Below, in pieces: positions 14,101 through 23,879 of a stretch of DNA of 64,000 nucleotides. The notes under the pieces were generated by a model. The model saw nothing but the letters and a program-made list of their open reading frames with translations, searched no databases and had not been told where the DNA came from. The stretch is from Pagrus major (lineage: Eukaryota; Chordata; Actinopteri; Spariformes; Sparidae). Position numbers and translations under genes: made by a program. The DNA lies in the NCBI RefSeq assembly GCF_040436345.1, contig NC_133216.1:17150110-17214109 (forward strand), written 5' to 3'. Numbering within the stretch: position 1 is the first letter of the stretch; each line of letters begins with the position of its first letter.

Positions 14101-17100
14101 CCGTGTCCTTGAGTAACCCCTGATAAGAGCACTGTGTTAACTGTAGCAGAGAAAAGATGGAGGAATTTAAATAATGGATGTGAATGGTTAAAAGTTAAGG
14201 ACGTTATTGTAATTATTAGAAATGCAAGTAACAAAAATATGGAGAATAGACTCAAATGAGGATGAAAGATATGATGGCACTAAGGAGGCGACAACAAAAA
14301 GTACATCTGCACTGCACCACTCACTGCTCCATCCTGAACAACCAACTGATCTCCACCCTCCCCCACCAAACACTGTTTTAATATTACCATCCTTTCTGTT
14401 CTCCCAACAAGGAAAGCATTCCCTTCGCTGTCATTGGCAGCAACACAGTGGTAGAGGCCAAAGGGAAGAGGGTGCGAGGCCGTCTCTACCCCTGGGGCAT
14501 CGTAGAAGGTAGGCCTCCTGGTCCAAATCATCGTTTGCAGTATCTTACGTGTTGCATTGACACACATGTTGTTGAAACTGATCGTCACACTGTGGTTTGC
14601 AGTGGAGAACTCGGCACATTGTGATTTCGTGAAGCTGAGGAACATGCTCGTTCGCACACATATGCAAGATCTGAAGGACGTGACCCGAGAGACTCACTAC
14701 GAGAACTACAGAGCCCACTGCATCCAGAGCATGACCCGCATGGTTGTGAAGGAACGCAACCGCAAGTATGAAGCAACACTGAAGCAAGAGACAAAAATAT
14801 ATTGAACATATACATATACATATATATTGAATATCAAGAGATAAAAATAGAGAAAATACAGATGTTTACAGACTGTTTTTGAAGAGAAATCTGTTAAAAA
14901 AATATATTTTAATCTGTTTTTTTCCTTAGTCACTTCATCACTTTTAAGATATAAAGATTTATATCTTTGGAACTAAGGTTTTCTTCATTGTATTTAAGAT
15001 TTAACTAAAGATTTTTCTTATATTTATCCTCACAGATGCGTGCATCTATTTCCAGATTCTCCTATTTGGTATTTTTGCTGCAAAGTGTTAATTAAGTCTG
15101 TCAACAGCATGAGGCACACAGAGTAGAGCAGCTAATTACACAGCACCAGAGGAAGACTTAGTGTTAGTTAGGCTGTGCACACCACAGTTTTTGAGCTTGT
15201 GATGATGATTGTGGGAAGTGGACCTGACAAGGTGCGTGCCCTGGTAGTTTCCACTAAGACATATGATGTCTGGGCACTTTTATAAAGAGCCTCTCCTTGT
15301 TTATCTGCTACCTTGAATGTATTTTTCAACACAAACCAATAGACAATGCTATCTCAGATCCAGGTCCATCCAGCACTGTAGCCTCATCCTGTCATTTTGG
15401 CCTGAAAAATTATTGAAATATTTTTCCACAAATGAACTTTCAATATTAAACATTAAACTTCCCTCTGACTCTGCAGTAAACTAACCAGGGAGAGCGGCAC
15501 AGACTTCCCCATCCCCGTGGCGCCCACAGTGAACGACAACGAGACAGAAAAGCTCATCCGAGAGAAAGACGAGGAGGTACGGCACGCCGACCACGAACAA
15601 GACTCGCACCACCAGCACGATCACCACCACGAGTCTGAACACAATTCTGACCACCATGAGCACTCAGACGCTCAGCCCCACGCAGAGCAGCGCTATGTTA
15701 CGTTGGTCGATGAAGCCCTCTGAGTGTCGTTAGCTCACAGAAGTTTTCTTTCTGAAGCACACTCGGGTCATGTTTTCTGAGACTGACAATGAGTAGCCTC
15801 ACAAAACATGAATTTGTGTGATTATGCATTAAATCCCCGACTCCCCTGTTCTTGCAAGTCCTTTGGAAAAGAGCTTGTGAGATAAAAAGCACTTAAAGCA
15901 TGACTACTTCTATTTTGTACCTACTCATAGGGCAAGAGTTACATCCAGGTAACAACACTGTTGTAATGTTGTTTCATAATCGTGGTGTCGTCATAAAATG
16001 AGACCTTTACTCTGAGAGCAGGAGCCAGCTGAAGTGTTAGACCCACAGCTTTTGTCCAGTTGTTCACAACCCCAGATCAAACCCAGTGCTGAGAAAAGCT
16101 TCATAATCCCACTTTGGAAAGAGGCAGCACTGCTTTTAACTCTAAGTGTTCGATGTGAGGTTCAACTCTTCCATCAACTGTGACGAGGGACTTTAGTAAT
16201 ATTGTTAGAATACAACAGTGACAGTTTCCGTACCCCCAGAGGGCTAAATACAGTTTGAGTGAAATATGACATAAACTGTGTCTTTGTCAGAAGAAGAAGA
16301 AGAAATATTCTTAGACGAAATACCATTATATGAAAAGATATTCCTAATATTTAGACTCTTCACATGAGCCCAGTCACTGATGACTTCCCAGTAAAGGTAA
16401 AGGAAGTGAGCAGGTAGAAACACAGTCGATGATACATCTGTTCATGGTGAATTATTACAGCCGTTTTGCTTGACGTTCCTTCCTCCTCCCCCACTAAATC
16501 TATTTAATTTTACCAAATAAAGAGATCATTTCTCCTCAGTTGTTTTTATTTTGTTTTTAACATTAAAAAATGGTTAAATATGACAGTAAAGCTGCAACGA
16601 TTAGTCGATAAAATCGATAGGCTAGTCGACGGAAAATTTATCAGCAACTATTTTAATAACTGAGTAATTGTTTCAGAAAAGAAAAAAGCCAGAACTTGTT
16701 TCCAGCTTCTCAAATGTGAGAATTTGTTGTTTTTTCTTGTCTTATATTATGTTAAAATCAAGATTTTGGGCGTCCGACAAAACAAGATGTCTGATGATGT
16801 CACTTTGGACTGTAGGAAATTGTGGTCTTGATTCCTGAAAAATAATTGTCAGATTAATAAATAATGAAAATAATCTTAAACTGACTCGTACACTACACTA
16901 CCTCACTGTATGTTGAGAAAGTTGAAAAGGACGATGTTTTTAAATGGGTGTAATACTTCAACACATGCGTGGTGTCACAGCAAAGGCAGCACAATGTTAT
17001 TCAGTATTAATGGCTTCCAACAAATGTAAATCTAAAGCAAAACAACATTTTTGACAAGAAAAAACAGCATTTTGATCTCCCAAAAACTAAAAACAAACAC

Positions 17101-17441
17101 AGAATATGATTAACTGGTTAACCAGCAAACTGTTACAAGTATATTTTTGTACCCTGGGAGGCTCCTTTTGTAGAAGTAAATACTCTGTAGTGAAGGATAA
17201 GAGGCAGGCGGAGGAGCCAGTGGTCCCGCCGCAGTCGCTCGTCACAGGTCACGTGATCACGACAGCACAGACTGATCTCCCGAGTGTTATTGATTTGTTG
17301 TCTGTGCAGTCATGTGTAAATAATCAGCTGCACCGTGCTTCTAACTAACACTGTTCCCGTCTCTCCTCACAGTTGCGGCGGATGCAGGAGATGCTGCAGA
17401 GGATCCAGGATCAAATGCACACTCAGAAAGACGCCTATTAA
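2151..17441 (+). CDS. septin4: Septin 4 (spliced gene, 13 coding exons)
   Basis: Septins are GTP-binding proteins that polymerise into membrane-associated filaments; septin 4 acts at cell cortex, sperm annulus and neurons and has a pro-apoptotic isoform in mammals. Exons: 2151-2186, 9607-9723, 11185-11511, 11907-12003, 12103-12189, 12279-12402, 12528-12662, 13427-13544, 13681-13782, 14412-14508, 14603-14765, 15477-15576, 17373-17441. All join in frame to give 523 aa (human about 478). The product has a polybasic lipid-binding stretch (177-184), P-loop GESGLGKS (193-200), DTPGFGD (250-256), AKAD (331-334), a septin-unique element (exon 11) and a short C-terminal coiled coil. It is assigned to septin 4 rather than its close relative septin 5 because of the PRSPWG segment just before the GTPase domain and the [14 protein letters not shown] segment near the C-terminus. 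The 5' end is the least certain part: translation could instead begin at 9628 or from another first exon. Whether it is the a or b teleost copy cannot be decided. Confidence 0.93.
2656..3933. mobile_element. TTAA-flanked non-autonomous DNA element, copy 1
   Basis: The left end begins TTAAAGGGTCAGTTC and the right end, read on the other strand, begins TTAAAGGGACAGTTCC. The similarity continues inward for roughly 150-200 bases (2656-2850 against 3780-3933), including the shared GATGGCACT...CTTGTGG...CTCA blocks. The middle contains no transposase. TTAA at both ends is the target-site signature of piggyBac and Kolobok elements, so this looks like a deletion derivative of one of those; the superfamily is inferred. 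A second copy lies at 18126-18948. Confidence 0.75.
6125..6243. repeat. Interspersed repeat fragment (GATAATCGG family)
   Basis: It carries 'ctgataatcggtctatccctag', a motif typical of a dispersed fish repeat; related pieces are visible near 20900-20985 and 63798-63965. Only a fragment is present. Confidence 0.45.
7483..7640. repeat. ATTAATCGAGAAAATAAT-family repeat fragment
   Basis: Matches other copies in this window (27167-27400, 51785-52000) at 'gaccaaacaactaat', 'atcgagaaaataat' and 'ttttgaggacgt'. This is one of about seven copies. Confidence 0.6.
8305..8420 (+). promoter_or_regulatory. septin4: Possible alternative septin 4 promoter and first exon
   Basis: A TATAAA box (8305-8310) is followed about 50 bases later by an ATG (8357). 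The ATG opens 21 codons of a basic peptide containing [14 protein letters not shown], ending at a strong donor ACAG|GTGAGG (8420/8421) with one base left over. That phase fits exon 2 only if its acceptor is the AG at 9603-9604, two bases before the one used from exon 1. The local GC content is higher than in the surrounding intron. I do not recognise the peptide and there is no transcript evidence, so this is inferred from signals and phase alone. Confidence 0.3.
9607..9723 (+). CDS. septin4: Septin 4 exon 2, acidic/serine-rich N-terminus
   Basis: Residues 13-51 in the model used here. The sequence is rich in Ser, Glu and Asp, with [17 protein letters not shown] beginning at an internal ATG (9628) that is itself a possible start. 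The donor is CAG|GTATTA in phase 0. The acceptor is ambiguous because two AGs lie back to back (9603-9604 and 9605-9606); only the second keeps frame with exon 1. Confidence 0.65.
9724..11184 (+). other. septin4: Septin 4 intron 2
   Basis: About 1.46 kb. It contains a fish repeat fragment around 10450-10570 ('tttattgtcattatacccgg') and a short piece near 10764-10790 ('gagcgcatacctccgccaag'). No exon is recognised. Confidence 0.6.
10450..10570. repeat. Dispersed repeat fragment (TTTATTGTCATT type)
   Basis: The phrase 'atctttattgtcattatac' followed by 'gggtacaaagacactttgtt' is a frequently dispersed fish sequence. The superfamily is not determined. Confidence 0.4.
11185..11511 (+). CDS. septin4: Septin 4 exon 3: histidine-rich and proline/serine-rich N-terminal region
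   Basis: Residues 52-160, phase 0 at both ends. Residues 69-91 contain 14 histidines in 23 positions ([18 protein letters not shown] core). A Pro/Ser/Arg-rich linker follows, ending with [15 protein letters not shown], which matches the conserved segment immediately before the GTPase domain of vertebrate septin 4. The human protein has no such histidine block as far as I know. The acceptor is TCTCTCTAG and the donor GAG|GTAACA. Confidence 0.88.
11907..12003 (+). CDS. septin4: Septin 4 exon 4: polybasic membrane-binding segment
   Basis: Encodes [15 protein letters not shown], the septin signature preceding the GTPase fold, then HRKSVKKG (177-184), the polybasic stretch that binds phosphoinositides in septins. 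The exon ends in the first base of the P-loop glycine codon (phase 1). Confidence 0.95.
12103..12189 (+). CDS. septin4: Septin 4 exon 5: P-loop (G1)
   Basis: Encodes [20 protein letters not shown], the nucleotide-phosphate-binding loop (Lys199, Ser200) and following helix. Phase 1 to phase 1, so the Gly codon is split across the intron. Confidence 0.96.
12279..12402 (+). CDS. septin4: Septin 4 exon 6: switch II / G3
   Basis: Encodes [19 protein letters not shown], then [16 protein letters not shown] with the G3 motif DTPGFGD at 250-256. It ends mid-codon (TG|C, Cys263). The donor GTACGC is weaker than consensus. Confidence 0.95.
12528..12662 (+). CDS. septin4: Septin 4 exon 7
   Basis: Encodes [20 protein letters not shown] and [12 protein letters not shown], invariant septin GTPase-domain sequence. 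It ends two bases into the Gly308 codon. Confidence 0.95.
13427..13544 (+). CDS. septin4: Septin 4 exon 8: G4 motif, followed by a GC donor
   Basis: Encodes [20 protein letters not shown] and LAKAD (331-334), the G4 guanine-specificity motif. The exon must end at AAG (13542-13544) to continue into IREEIEQYG of exon 9. The next bases are GCAAGG, so the intron is of the GC-AG class. No in-frame GT donor is available nearby. Confidence 0.93.
13681..13782 (+). CDS. septin4: Septin 4 exon 9
   Basis: 34 codons, phase 0 at both ends: [20 protein letters not shown] followed by [14 protein letters not shown]. This matches septin 4/5 after the G4 motif. Confidence 0.95.
14412..14508 (+). CDS. septin4: Septin 4 exon 10
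   Basis: Encodes [20 protein letters not shown] and [11 protein letters not shown], which includes the conserved RGRxYPWG of septins that contacts the nucleotide and the G interface. Confidence 0.95.
14603..14765 (+). CDS. septin4: Septin 4 exon 11: septin unique element
   Basis: Encodes [20 protein letters not shown], then [19 protein letters not shown] and VVKERNR. This septin-unique element forms the NC interface in filaments. The exon ends in phase 2. Confidence 0.95.
15477..15576 (+). CDS. septin4: Septin 4 exon 12
   Basis: Encodes [20 protein letters not shown], then [14 protein letters not shown], the segment leading into the coiled coil. [14 protein letters not shown] is diagnostic of septin 4. 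The donor GAG|GTACGG is weak, and translation can read through it (see 15577-15723). Confidence 0.95.
15577..15723 (+). CDS. septin4: Alternative septin 4 C-terminus by intron-12 retention (histidine-rich)
   Basis: If the exon-12 donor is not used, the frame continues for 48 codons before TGA at 15721-15723. The added tail begins [20 protein letters not shown], carries 13 His with many Asp/Glu, and ends VTLVDEAL. It would replace the 22-residue coiled-coil tail of exon 13. The segment is clearly richer in C and G than the AT-rich intron on both sides. A poly(A) signal at 16516-16521 could end such a transcript. This is an inference; no transcript evidence is available here. Confidence 0.4.
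   Translation, partial: VRHADHEQDSHHQHDHHHESEHNSDHHEHSDAQPHAEQRYVTLVDEAL
16516..16521 (+). terminator. septin4: Candidate internal poly(A) signal AATAAA
   Basis: AATAAA, followed within 30 bases by T-rich sequence (TTGTTTTTATTTTGTTTT). It lies 790 bases after the read-through stop codon, so it could end the histidine-tail isoform. Confidence 0.35.
16590..16880. repeat. GCTGCAACGATTAGTCGAT-family repeat
   Basis: Starts 'gctgcaacgattagtcgat' and ends near 'ataatgaaaataatc', the two ends of a dispersed repeat also seen in inverted sense at 27167. No coding capacity. Confidence 0.65.
17373..17441 (+). CDS. septin4: Septin 4 exon 13: C-terminal coiled coil and stop
   Basis: 22 codons and [23 protein letters not shown] then AY. 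The LRRMQEML heptad pattern is the conserved end of septins 4 and 5 and continues the helix begun by EKDEE in exon 12. Confidence 0.94.
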   Translation: MRRMQEMLQRIQDQMHTQKDAY

Positions 17442-18125
17442 CGCAGGACAATGGTCACACTCTCTTAAACTGGGATTTAAAAAAAAAAAAAAGAAAACCC
17501 AGGAAACCTTTACTCCTCTCTAGAACACTGACATCCCACTCAGCCTCATCAACAGCACGTCACACATGGATCAGGGACCTGCGAGGAGGTGGTAAGATGT
17601 TCTGACATTTGCGGCTCGACGACTCCCTTTATCCTCTCTGACATTATGACACCACTGCTGCAAAACACTCGACCCTCATCTCTACTGTTCTCTGTCCTGT
17701 CAGAACATGAAAATGATTACAAACAGGTTTGTTGTTTGTTTGTTTGAAGAAATCCTCTCCAGGGTTTGTTTAGTCGACATAAATGTTAAGGAGAGTGAAT
17801 TTTTTTTTATTTAGCCACATGATCACAAGGTTGTTTTATTTTATTTTGTTTTTTACATGAGGTCTGACATGAGGTTTACGTGCGCTGACCTGCTCCGATT
17901 ATTTTTAAGCACACTTTTCTGGTGCAAGTGTTCATTTTTACTATCTCTATAGGTCAACATGCATATATACTGTAATAATTTAATTTTCTATATTACACTC
18001 ATAAACATTTGCTCTACTGTTTTTGATCTTTTACGTGTTCCTGGTTTTATTTACCCTTCTACACTGCTTGACTTTGTGTGTGTTGTTTTATCTTTCATTT
18101 TCCCTCCAGCTGAGGTTCATCCAGT

Positions 18126-18948
18126 TTAAAGGGACAGTTCCCCCCAAAATAAACAGTACATCTTTTTCCTCTTACCTGTAGTGCTATTCATCCATCCAGA
18201 TTGTTTTGGCATGAGTTGCCGAGTTTTGCAGATATCAGTCGTTGAGGTACCCGCCTTCTTTAATGGAGCTACCTGGCACTTGGCTTGTGGTGCTCAAAGC
18301 ACCAGCAACGTCTCTTTCCTTAGATCATGACCCAGTTACTCAACGTAATCTACAGACCTTGTTGTGAGCAGTTTCATGCAGGAACTAATTTCTTTCAGCC
18401 GAACCACTCATGGAGAAGAGGGTCGTGACAGCGCAGGATGTAAATATTAATTGTGTCCTCTGCAGCTGGGCTGTAATGTTGGCTAGCTTAATTAGCTTAG
18501 TTAGCAAGCCTCTCGATCACTAGAAACAGCTGTCAACGGTGGTGTTTAAACGTTCTGAGCAATAAGATGCAAAACAACTTTTTGGCGTTGCTCCCACATT
18601 CCAACATGACGCACACGAACACACCGAAGTCGGAAGAATGACTTTCCAACTCGGGAATGGCGCTGCATGGTGACATGCAAAGAAAATAGTTCCTACATGA
18701 AACAAGTTCTGTGGATTATGATGAGTAACTTGGTCATAATTTCTGGAAAGAGACATAGCTTTTGAATTTGTCAGATTTTTTTTTTTTTTGTGCCATCTAG
18801 TCCTTATATTCGAGAGAAGGCAGACATCTCTACGGCCGATATCTCCAAAACTCGGCAACTGATACCAAAACAATCTAGACAGATAAACAACACTACAGCT
18901 AAGAGCAAAAACTAAGTATTTTTGATTTGGAAGTGAACTCTCCCTATA
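18126..18948. mobile_element. TTAA-type non-autonomous DNA element, copy 2
   Basis: The left end is TTAAAGGGACAGTTCC. The right end, inverted, carries GAGTTCACTTCC and the same GTTTTGG...GAGTTGCCGAGTTTTG block as the left. The interior shares 'gaccttgttgtgagcagttt' with copy 1 and has a second inverted copy of it at about 18690-18740, so the RNA could fold into a long hairpin. The right TTAA has decayed. The 174-codon minus-strand frame across it is not a gene. Confidence 0.7.
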
Positions 18949-19938
18949 GTAGTTATGTGTGGAATGTTTAAATTCATTTATTTTTTTTATCAGTGTCTGC
19001 ATGTTTATCATACTGTAATTGCCACCTCTGCTGCCTGACAGCATGGATGTTAGTGGCTCTGCTCAGTGTTGGCCAGTCTTAACTCACTGCAATGCTTACG
19101 GCCATATCAACTCAAAATAATCCAAACTTTTACATGACAGAGGACTCTGTTATTATTTGGAGAATTCCCCAAAACCGAGTCGGTTCATCTCGAGGGCTGA
19201 TCATGACCATCACCAGTTCACATGTGAGAGCTGATGACACCTGTTAGTTGTTAGAGGTGATTAGGACTTTGATAAGACAAGACCCTTAATTTGCATGAGG
19301 CAAGTGTCTAAGGGAAGGGTCGCATCAAAGGCCATGCAGTGTATTTATTTTTGCATGTGTTGTTGTGAAGGTTACTCAGATTGCAGATCAATTAAGTGAT
19401 CATGAGGTTATTTATGGGCAATGGAAATATGTAGCTACTTCATCATTGGGGGGGAAAAAGGATTGAGAAGAGGTGGATTTTTTTCTTTATTTTGGTTGGT
19501 TATGATTATATCCTCATTTCAAGGGAACTCTTAAGTTGGATGTGTGCTAACCTTAATGTTTCTTGTAACCAAAGCCAATAATGACGAGCTTAACTGTCCC
19601 AAATTTTGGATTTTCCTCTTGTGTGAATATAATTTTGTACTGAAATGAGGAATATTGTTTGAAAAACGTATCAAAGCCAGGAGTAATGATCAAAATTATT
19701 GAATGAACTTGATTCTCTTGTTAATCATGTCTATGTTCCAAGTACGAGCCCCTTTTTTCAGAAATTAAATGACTCTGCCATGTTGTGTGACCTTTGTTAT
19801 GTAAAAAGAAAAAGAAAAAATTACATTCCTTGAGCTTCTGTCCCAGAGTCAGGTATTACTTTTGTTTTGAATTTTTTTTTTTTTTTTTTTATATTAAACT
19901 TGTCTTTTGTTATTCTACTTTTTGGAGTATATTTATGT

Positions 19939-20073
19939 AATAAATTTATAAATGAAATGTGGACGGGGAGGACAATGTGTACAAATTCTAATATTGTAAT
20001 AAAATATGAATATAATTTCATGTCTCCATCACACACTGGGCTTTGCTTTATGTTGTGGCTTGATTTTAATAAA
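19939..20073 (+). terminator. septin4: Cluster of candidate septin 4 poly(A) signals
   Basis: Three AATAAA hexamers (19939, 19998, 20068) within 135 bases in an AT-rich stretch, pointing away from septin 4 and towards the convergent MNT gene. Confidence 0.4.
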
Positions 20074-21757
20074 CTGGTTTAACTAATAACACACTTTAAT
20101 CAACTAATCCAAACAGTGTCATATGCTACACAGTGTACAGTAAAATTAAGAGTTTTGTAAATGGAGTTCTGACTGGAGTGCTGCTGTCTCTGACGTGTGG
20201 CCCCGCCCCTCTGGTGTCGCTGCAGTTAACAGCTAACAGCTAGTCAACTAGCTTGTTTGGCCGTTTAAATGTTTATTTAAACCTGTTTTTCCCAAAACAA
20301 ATCTGTATTGTGTCACTAGCCACCACATACTTAGATTTGAGTTCATCTGTGAATTAATGAGCCTTTGTTGAAGCTAACAGCAGCCTGAAGACCTGTTGAA
20401 GTCGGTTAGCCGACGCCATGTTGACACTATGGAGGGCGGCAAATGAAGCTAGCTACATGAACACAAGATTAACAGTAAGTAAGTTACTTTACTTTACTAC
20501 TCATTTTTTGTTGTTTTTTTTTTTTTGATTTTGTAAACCTATGACTAAATTTAACAACTAAATCATCAAGCATTGAGGCAAATAACAGTATATCTTCCTT
20601 TTTCTGCCAAAGTAGTGCATTTCTTTTATTTATTATTATTAATTACCTTCAGCTACTATGCCCCCAGACTGTTTACAAAGCACCTTACAAATGAATACTT
20701 GGGTACCCCTCCAGTGTATCCAAATCCTCCATCTCTTTTTTACACCCGCTTTAACTGTATTTTGTTTTTATGTACAGTATTTGCCGACCTGTTTGAATTG
20801 TTTTCTTTTCCTTTACTTTAAATGATTGTAAATGAGGGTCAGCCCTAAATTATTACTGAGTTAAAGTAAAGGCAAATTATATTATTTAGTTATTTATTTT
20901 ATTTTATAGCAATCAGATAAAAAAAAGATTCCAATAATCATAAAAATGCTGGATAGCAGATCCGATAATCCCATATAATTTACTTTAGCTTGTACTTTTG
21001 AACCTTTTTGTTTTAACATTTATTTTCAGATCAGATACTACAAGTCTTTTACTCAAGTAGTTTGTATTGGTGAGTTTCACTTTAAAAAATAGTAATATTT
21101 TGACATATCTTTACTTTTAGGTACGTTTATACAACACTGCTAGTTTGTGGTGCCTTTGAACTGTATTGTGTTACACAGAGGGGCACTTGCAATGCTCAGT
21201 CTATCACCATCATTGATTTAAATGGTGTGGACAAAATAAAACCCCTCCGTATTATTAGTAGTTTTAGCTAAACGTACCAAATCTGGCTAATTGAGGCATC
21301 TAGCCACACAAAATATCAGATAACAGTCAATCTTATGTGATTAGTCTGTCTAATGATTAATCATTAGACAGTTATTCATAGTCATTCATCCTCATTAAAG
21401 TAAAAAAAATGTCAATTTTTTCTGGTTTCCCAGTTTTTATCTGTTATATATAATTGTAAACTCAGTACCTTTGTGTTTTTCTTGTTGGTCGGACAAAATA
21501 AGACATTCAAAGATGTCATCTTCGATTATGTGAAACTGGGATGGATATATATTTTTTAAATTTATTTTATTATTTTTCTTACAATTTTCTGATATTTTAT
21601 TGACCAAACAAATCAAGAAAATAACTGCCAGATCATTGATGGTACAAATAAGTTTTAGTTGCAGCTGCAAGTAATTGTAAAAAAAAAAGAAATCACAATT
21701 TTATTCAGACATTTCTCAAACACAGACATCCGTCAGACATTTGTAAACATAATACAA
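20074..21757. other. Convergent intergenic region, septin 4 / MNT
   Basis: AT-rich, with no exon recognised. It contains repeat fragments near 20900-20985, 21030-21125 ('cttttactcaagtag' type) and 21336-21672. Confidence 0.5.
21336..21672. repeat. Degenerate ATTAATCG-family repeat
   Basis: Carries 'gaccaaacaaatcaagaaaat' and ends 'tttagttgcagctgcaa', the terminal features of the dispersed family also at 16590 and 27167. Confidence 0.55.
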
Positions 21758-21763
21758 TTTATT
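21758..21763 (-). terminator. mnt: Candidate MNT poly(A) signal
   Basis: AATAAA on the minus strand (TTTATT here), about 2.1 kb beyond the MNT stop codon. Other TTTATT hexamers lie further down in AT-rich DNA, so this is only the likeliest site. Confidence 0.35.
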
Positions 21764-23879
21764 AAGTTTTTCTTTTTTTTATAAATTTTTAATTTTACAT
21801 ATTTTCCCCAGCTTTTTACATAATAGAGTTAGATCTAAATGCAGCCCAACATTTACAGGCTATATACACCTTAAACTTTCTCCATAGGGAAAACACACAA
21901 GTATATTGTTGCTTCTTCAAGTATCTGAATCCCTGTACATTTTCACATTTTGTTTTGCTACAATATGATTTCACAATGCATTTGTTCAATTGATCCTTTG
22001 CATAAAATCTGAAGGTATTTCTTTGTACTTGAGTTGTCAGGAGAAAAAAAAAGAAACATAAAAAGGTCCCTGTTGTAATCATATTGCATCAGAACAAAAT
22101 ACAAAAACATTAAGGGGTGAATACTTTCCAAAGTGGCCGAATGTGATATCAAAATGGGAAGAGGTCTGTGTAGTCGTCACCCCCCTGATATACAGCTTTG
22201 TACATGGTCCCAGAAAAAAAACAACTATTTTTATCAAATTTACACTGAACAGAAGAAATTATTCTCCAGATGAAACAAGCAACAGTAAATCTTAAAATAC
22301 AAAGTCAGTTTTAAATGTTACACTTTACATACACATACTTTAATAAAGTAATCGCATTTTTCAACTTTAAAAAAAGGGGTTTACCTTCTGATGAGTGCTC
22401 TACTCCACATCCTTTCACAGGTCAGTACATTCAGATTAAATTAGGAGAGCATAGCAGGTGCTGTGCTAAACTGCAGGTTTGCTGCTCGTGTAGACTAATA
22501 GAAATGTTCACAGTGCTTTGGAAAAGGATAGTCTTAAAAAAACACATTGATTGGATTTATGTCAGCTGCTGAAATCACTTTATAGCGATCCCAACCCGAA
22601 GTTATGGATGATAAATTAATCTCACCACCCTACTGCAATGTGTCGAAGACAGGCTGCACTGTTGTGGGTCCTCACTTTCACAACACAATCACTGAATTTA
22701 CAGTCATGAATGCATTCAACGCATGCAAACACACATCCTACTAACGTTCAGAAACACACTTTTCTAGCTATATTTTATGGACCTTTTTATGTTTTCACAT
22801 TCAAAATCTCTAAACACACAACTCCCTCGCTTTGTAGCATCTGACAGACAGACATTGAGTTTTTTTATCTCAGACATTTAGTATTTAGGGGGCATGTAGA
22901 TATACAAAGGGATCCTTTTTGGCAAAAATGTTTTAAAATATATTAGCAGCTGTGACAAAAACATAACTTGATCCTAAAACACTAAGTTAAACTCGTGCTC
23001 AGAGTACACCTGCCAGTTTGTTTGAAGGAAAGAGATAACTAACAAGTATTTCTTTAAATTTAAGTGGCTGTTGTTTGAATGACATCATCTTCATTTGACT
23101 TTTTTCACGTCACAGGGAAAATAGCTTTACATTGACCTCCATCAGCCAGCAGGGGGAGCTATTGCTGTATGCACCATCATGAGGACTGCAGCTCCAGTTC
23201 GGGAGCTCGACTTCAGTCCGTGATTTTGCTCCAGCCCTGCAGCATGTGCCTCTGCTGGAGAGGAGGAGCTCCGCTAAATCACATTTCCAATGTGTTGGTG
23301 GTTATGGCAGGTCGAGCACTCTGATCCTACACTGTCACAGCCCTCAAAACCCAATGCAGCCTCTGGAGTATATGATCTGCTGTTGGTTAATCCACAGCAG
23401 TCACAGTGATAGCGAGGAGTCAAGACGCCAGTCAGTACCTACATCAACACTGTAACAGGGTGCAGTCATGTGACACTGTGCTGGCAGTGCAGCATTTTCC
23501 TGTGAAAATGACTTCTGCTCCATTATCTGCAACAATGGATGGCAAGTGAGGGTCTAAAACGACACTTATGCCACACACATGCACACAACATGATGACTAT
23601 CAACCACATGCAGCCTGACATGTCCTAAATTCAGGATCCAGATTTCAGGACACTGGTAGTCTAGTACTGAACGAGGTTTGTGTTTTGTCTGAGGAATGAT
23701 CCTGGCTTTCTATCGGCTGCAGTGCTTCTGAATGATTGTGAAACTCTGTGGGTCAGCGAGGTGTCCAGCAGCTCTCCTGCCCTCACTGTGACCTCGTCGA
23801 TGGCCTGGTCTGAGGCGTGTGGTTCTCCCCTGTCGAGGGGCGTCTCTGTCTTCCAGCCCGGTGATCCTCTTGGCAGTGT
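21764..23879 (-). other. mnt: Probable MNT 3' UTR
   Basis: Contiguous with the MNT stop codon and without recognisable exons on either strand. Mammalian MNT mRNAs also have long 3' UTRs, so a UTR of about 2 kb is reasonable. The open frames here lack family similarity. Confidence 0.45.

Larger units (their letters stand above)
15724..17372 (+). other. septin4: Remainder of septin 4 intron 12
   Basis: AT-rich. It holds a poly(A) signal candidate (16516-16521) and a GCTGCAACGATTAGTCGAT-family repeat (16590-16880). It would be 3' UTR in the read-through isoform. Confidence 0.55.
17442..20073 (+). other. septin4: Septin 4 3' UTR / downstream region
   Basis: No coding exon. AATAAA signals occur at 18148-18153 (inside the transposon copy), 19939-19944, 19998-20003 and 20068-20073. 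The true cleavage site cannot be chosen from sequence. If a distal signal is used, the UTR would include the whole inverted-end element at 18126-18948. Confidence 0.45.

Noticed and set aside
18520..19044. 174-codon minus-strand frame
   Set aside because: Lies in the right arm of the TTAA element and adjacent UTR; no protein family recognised.
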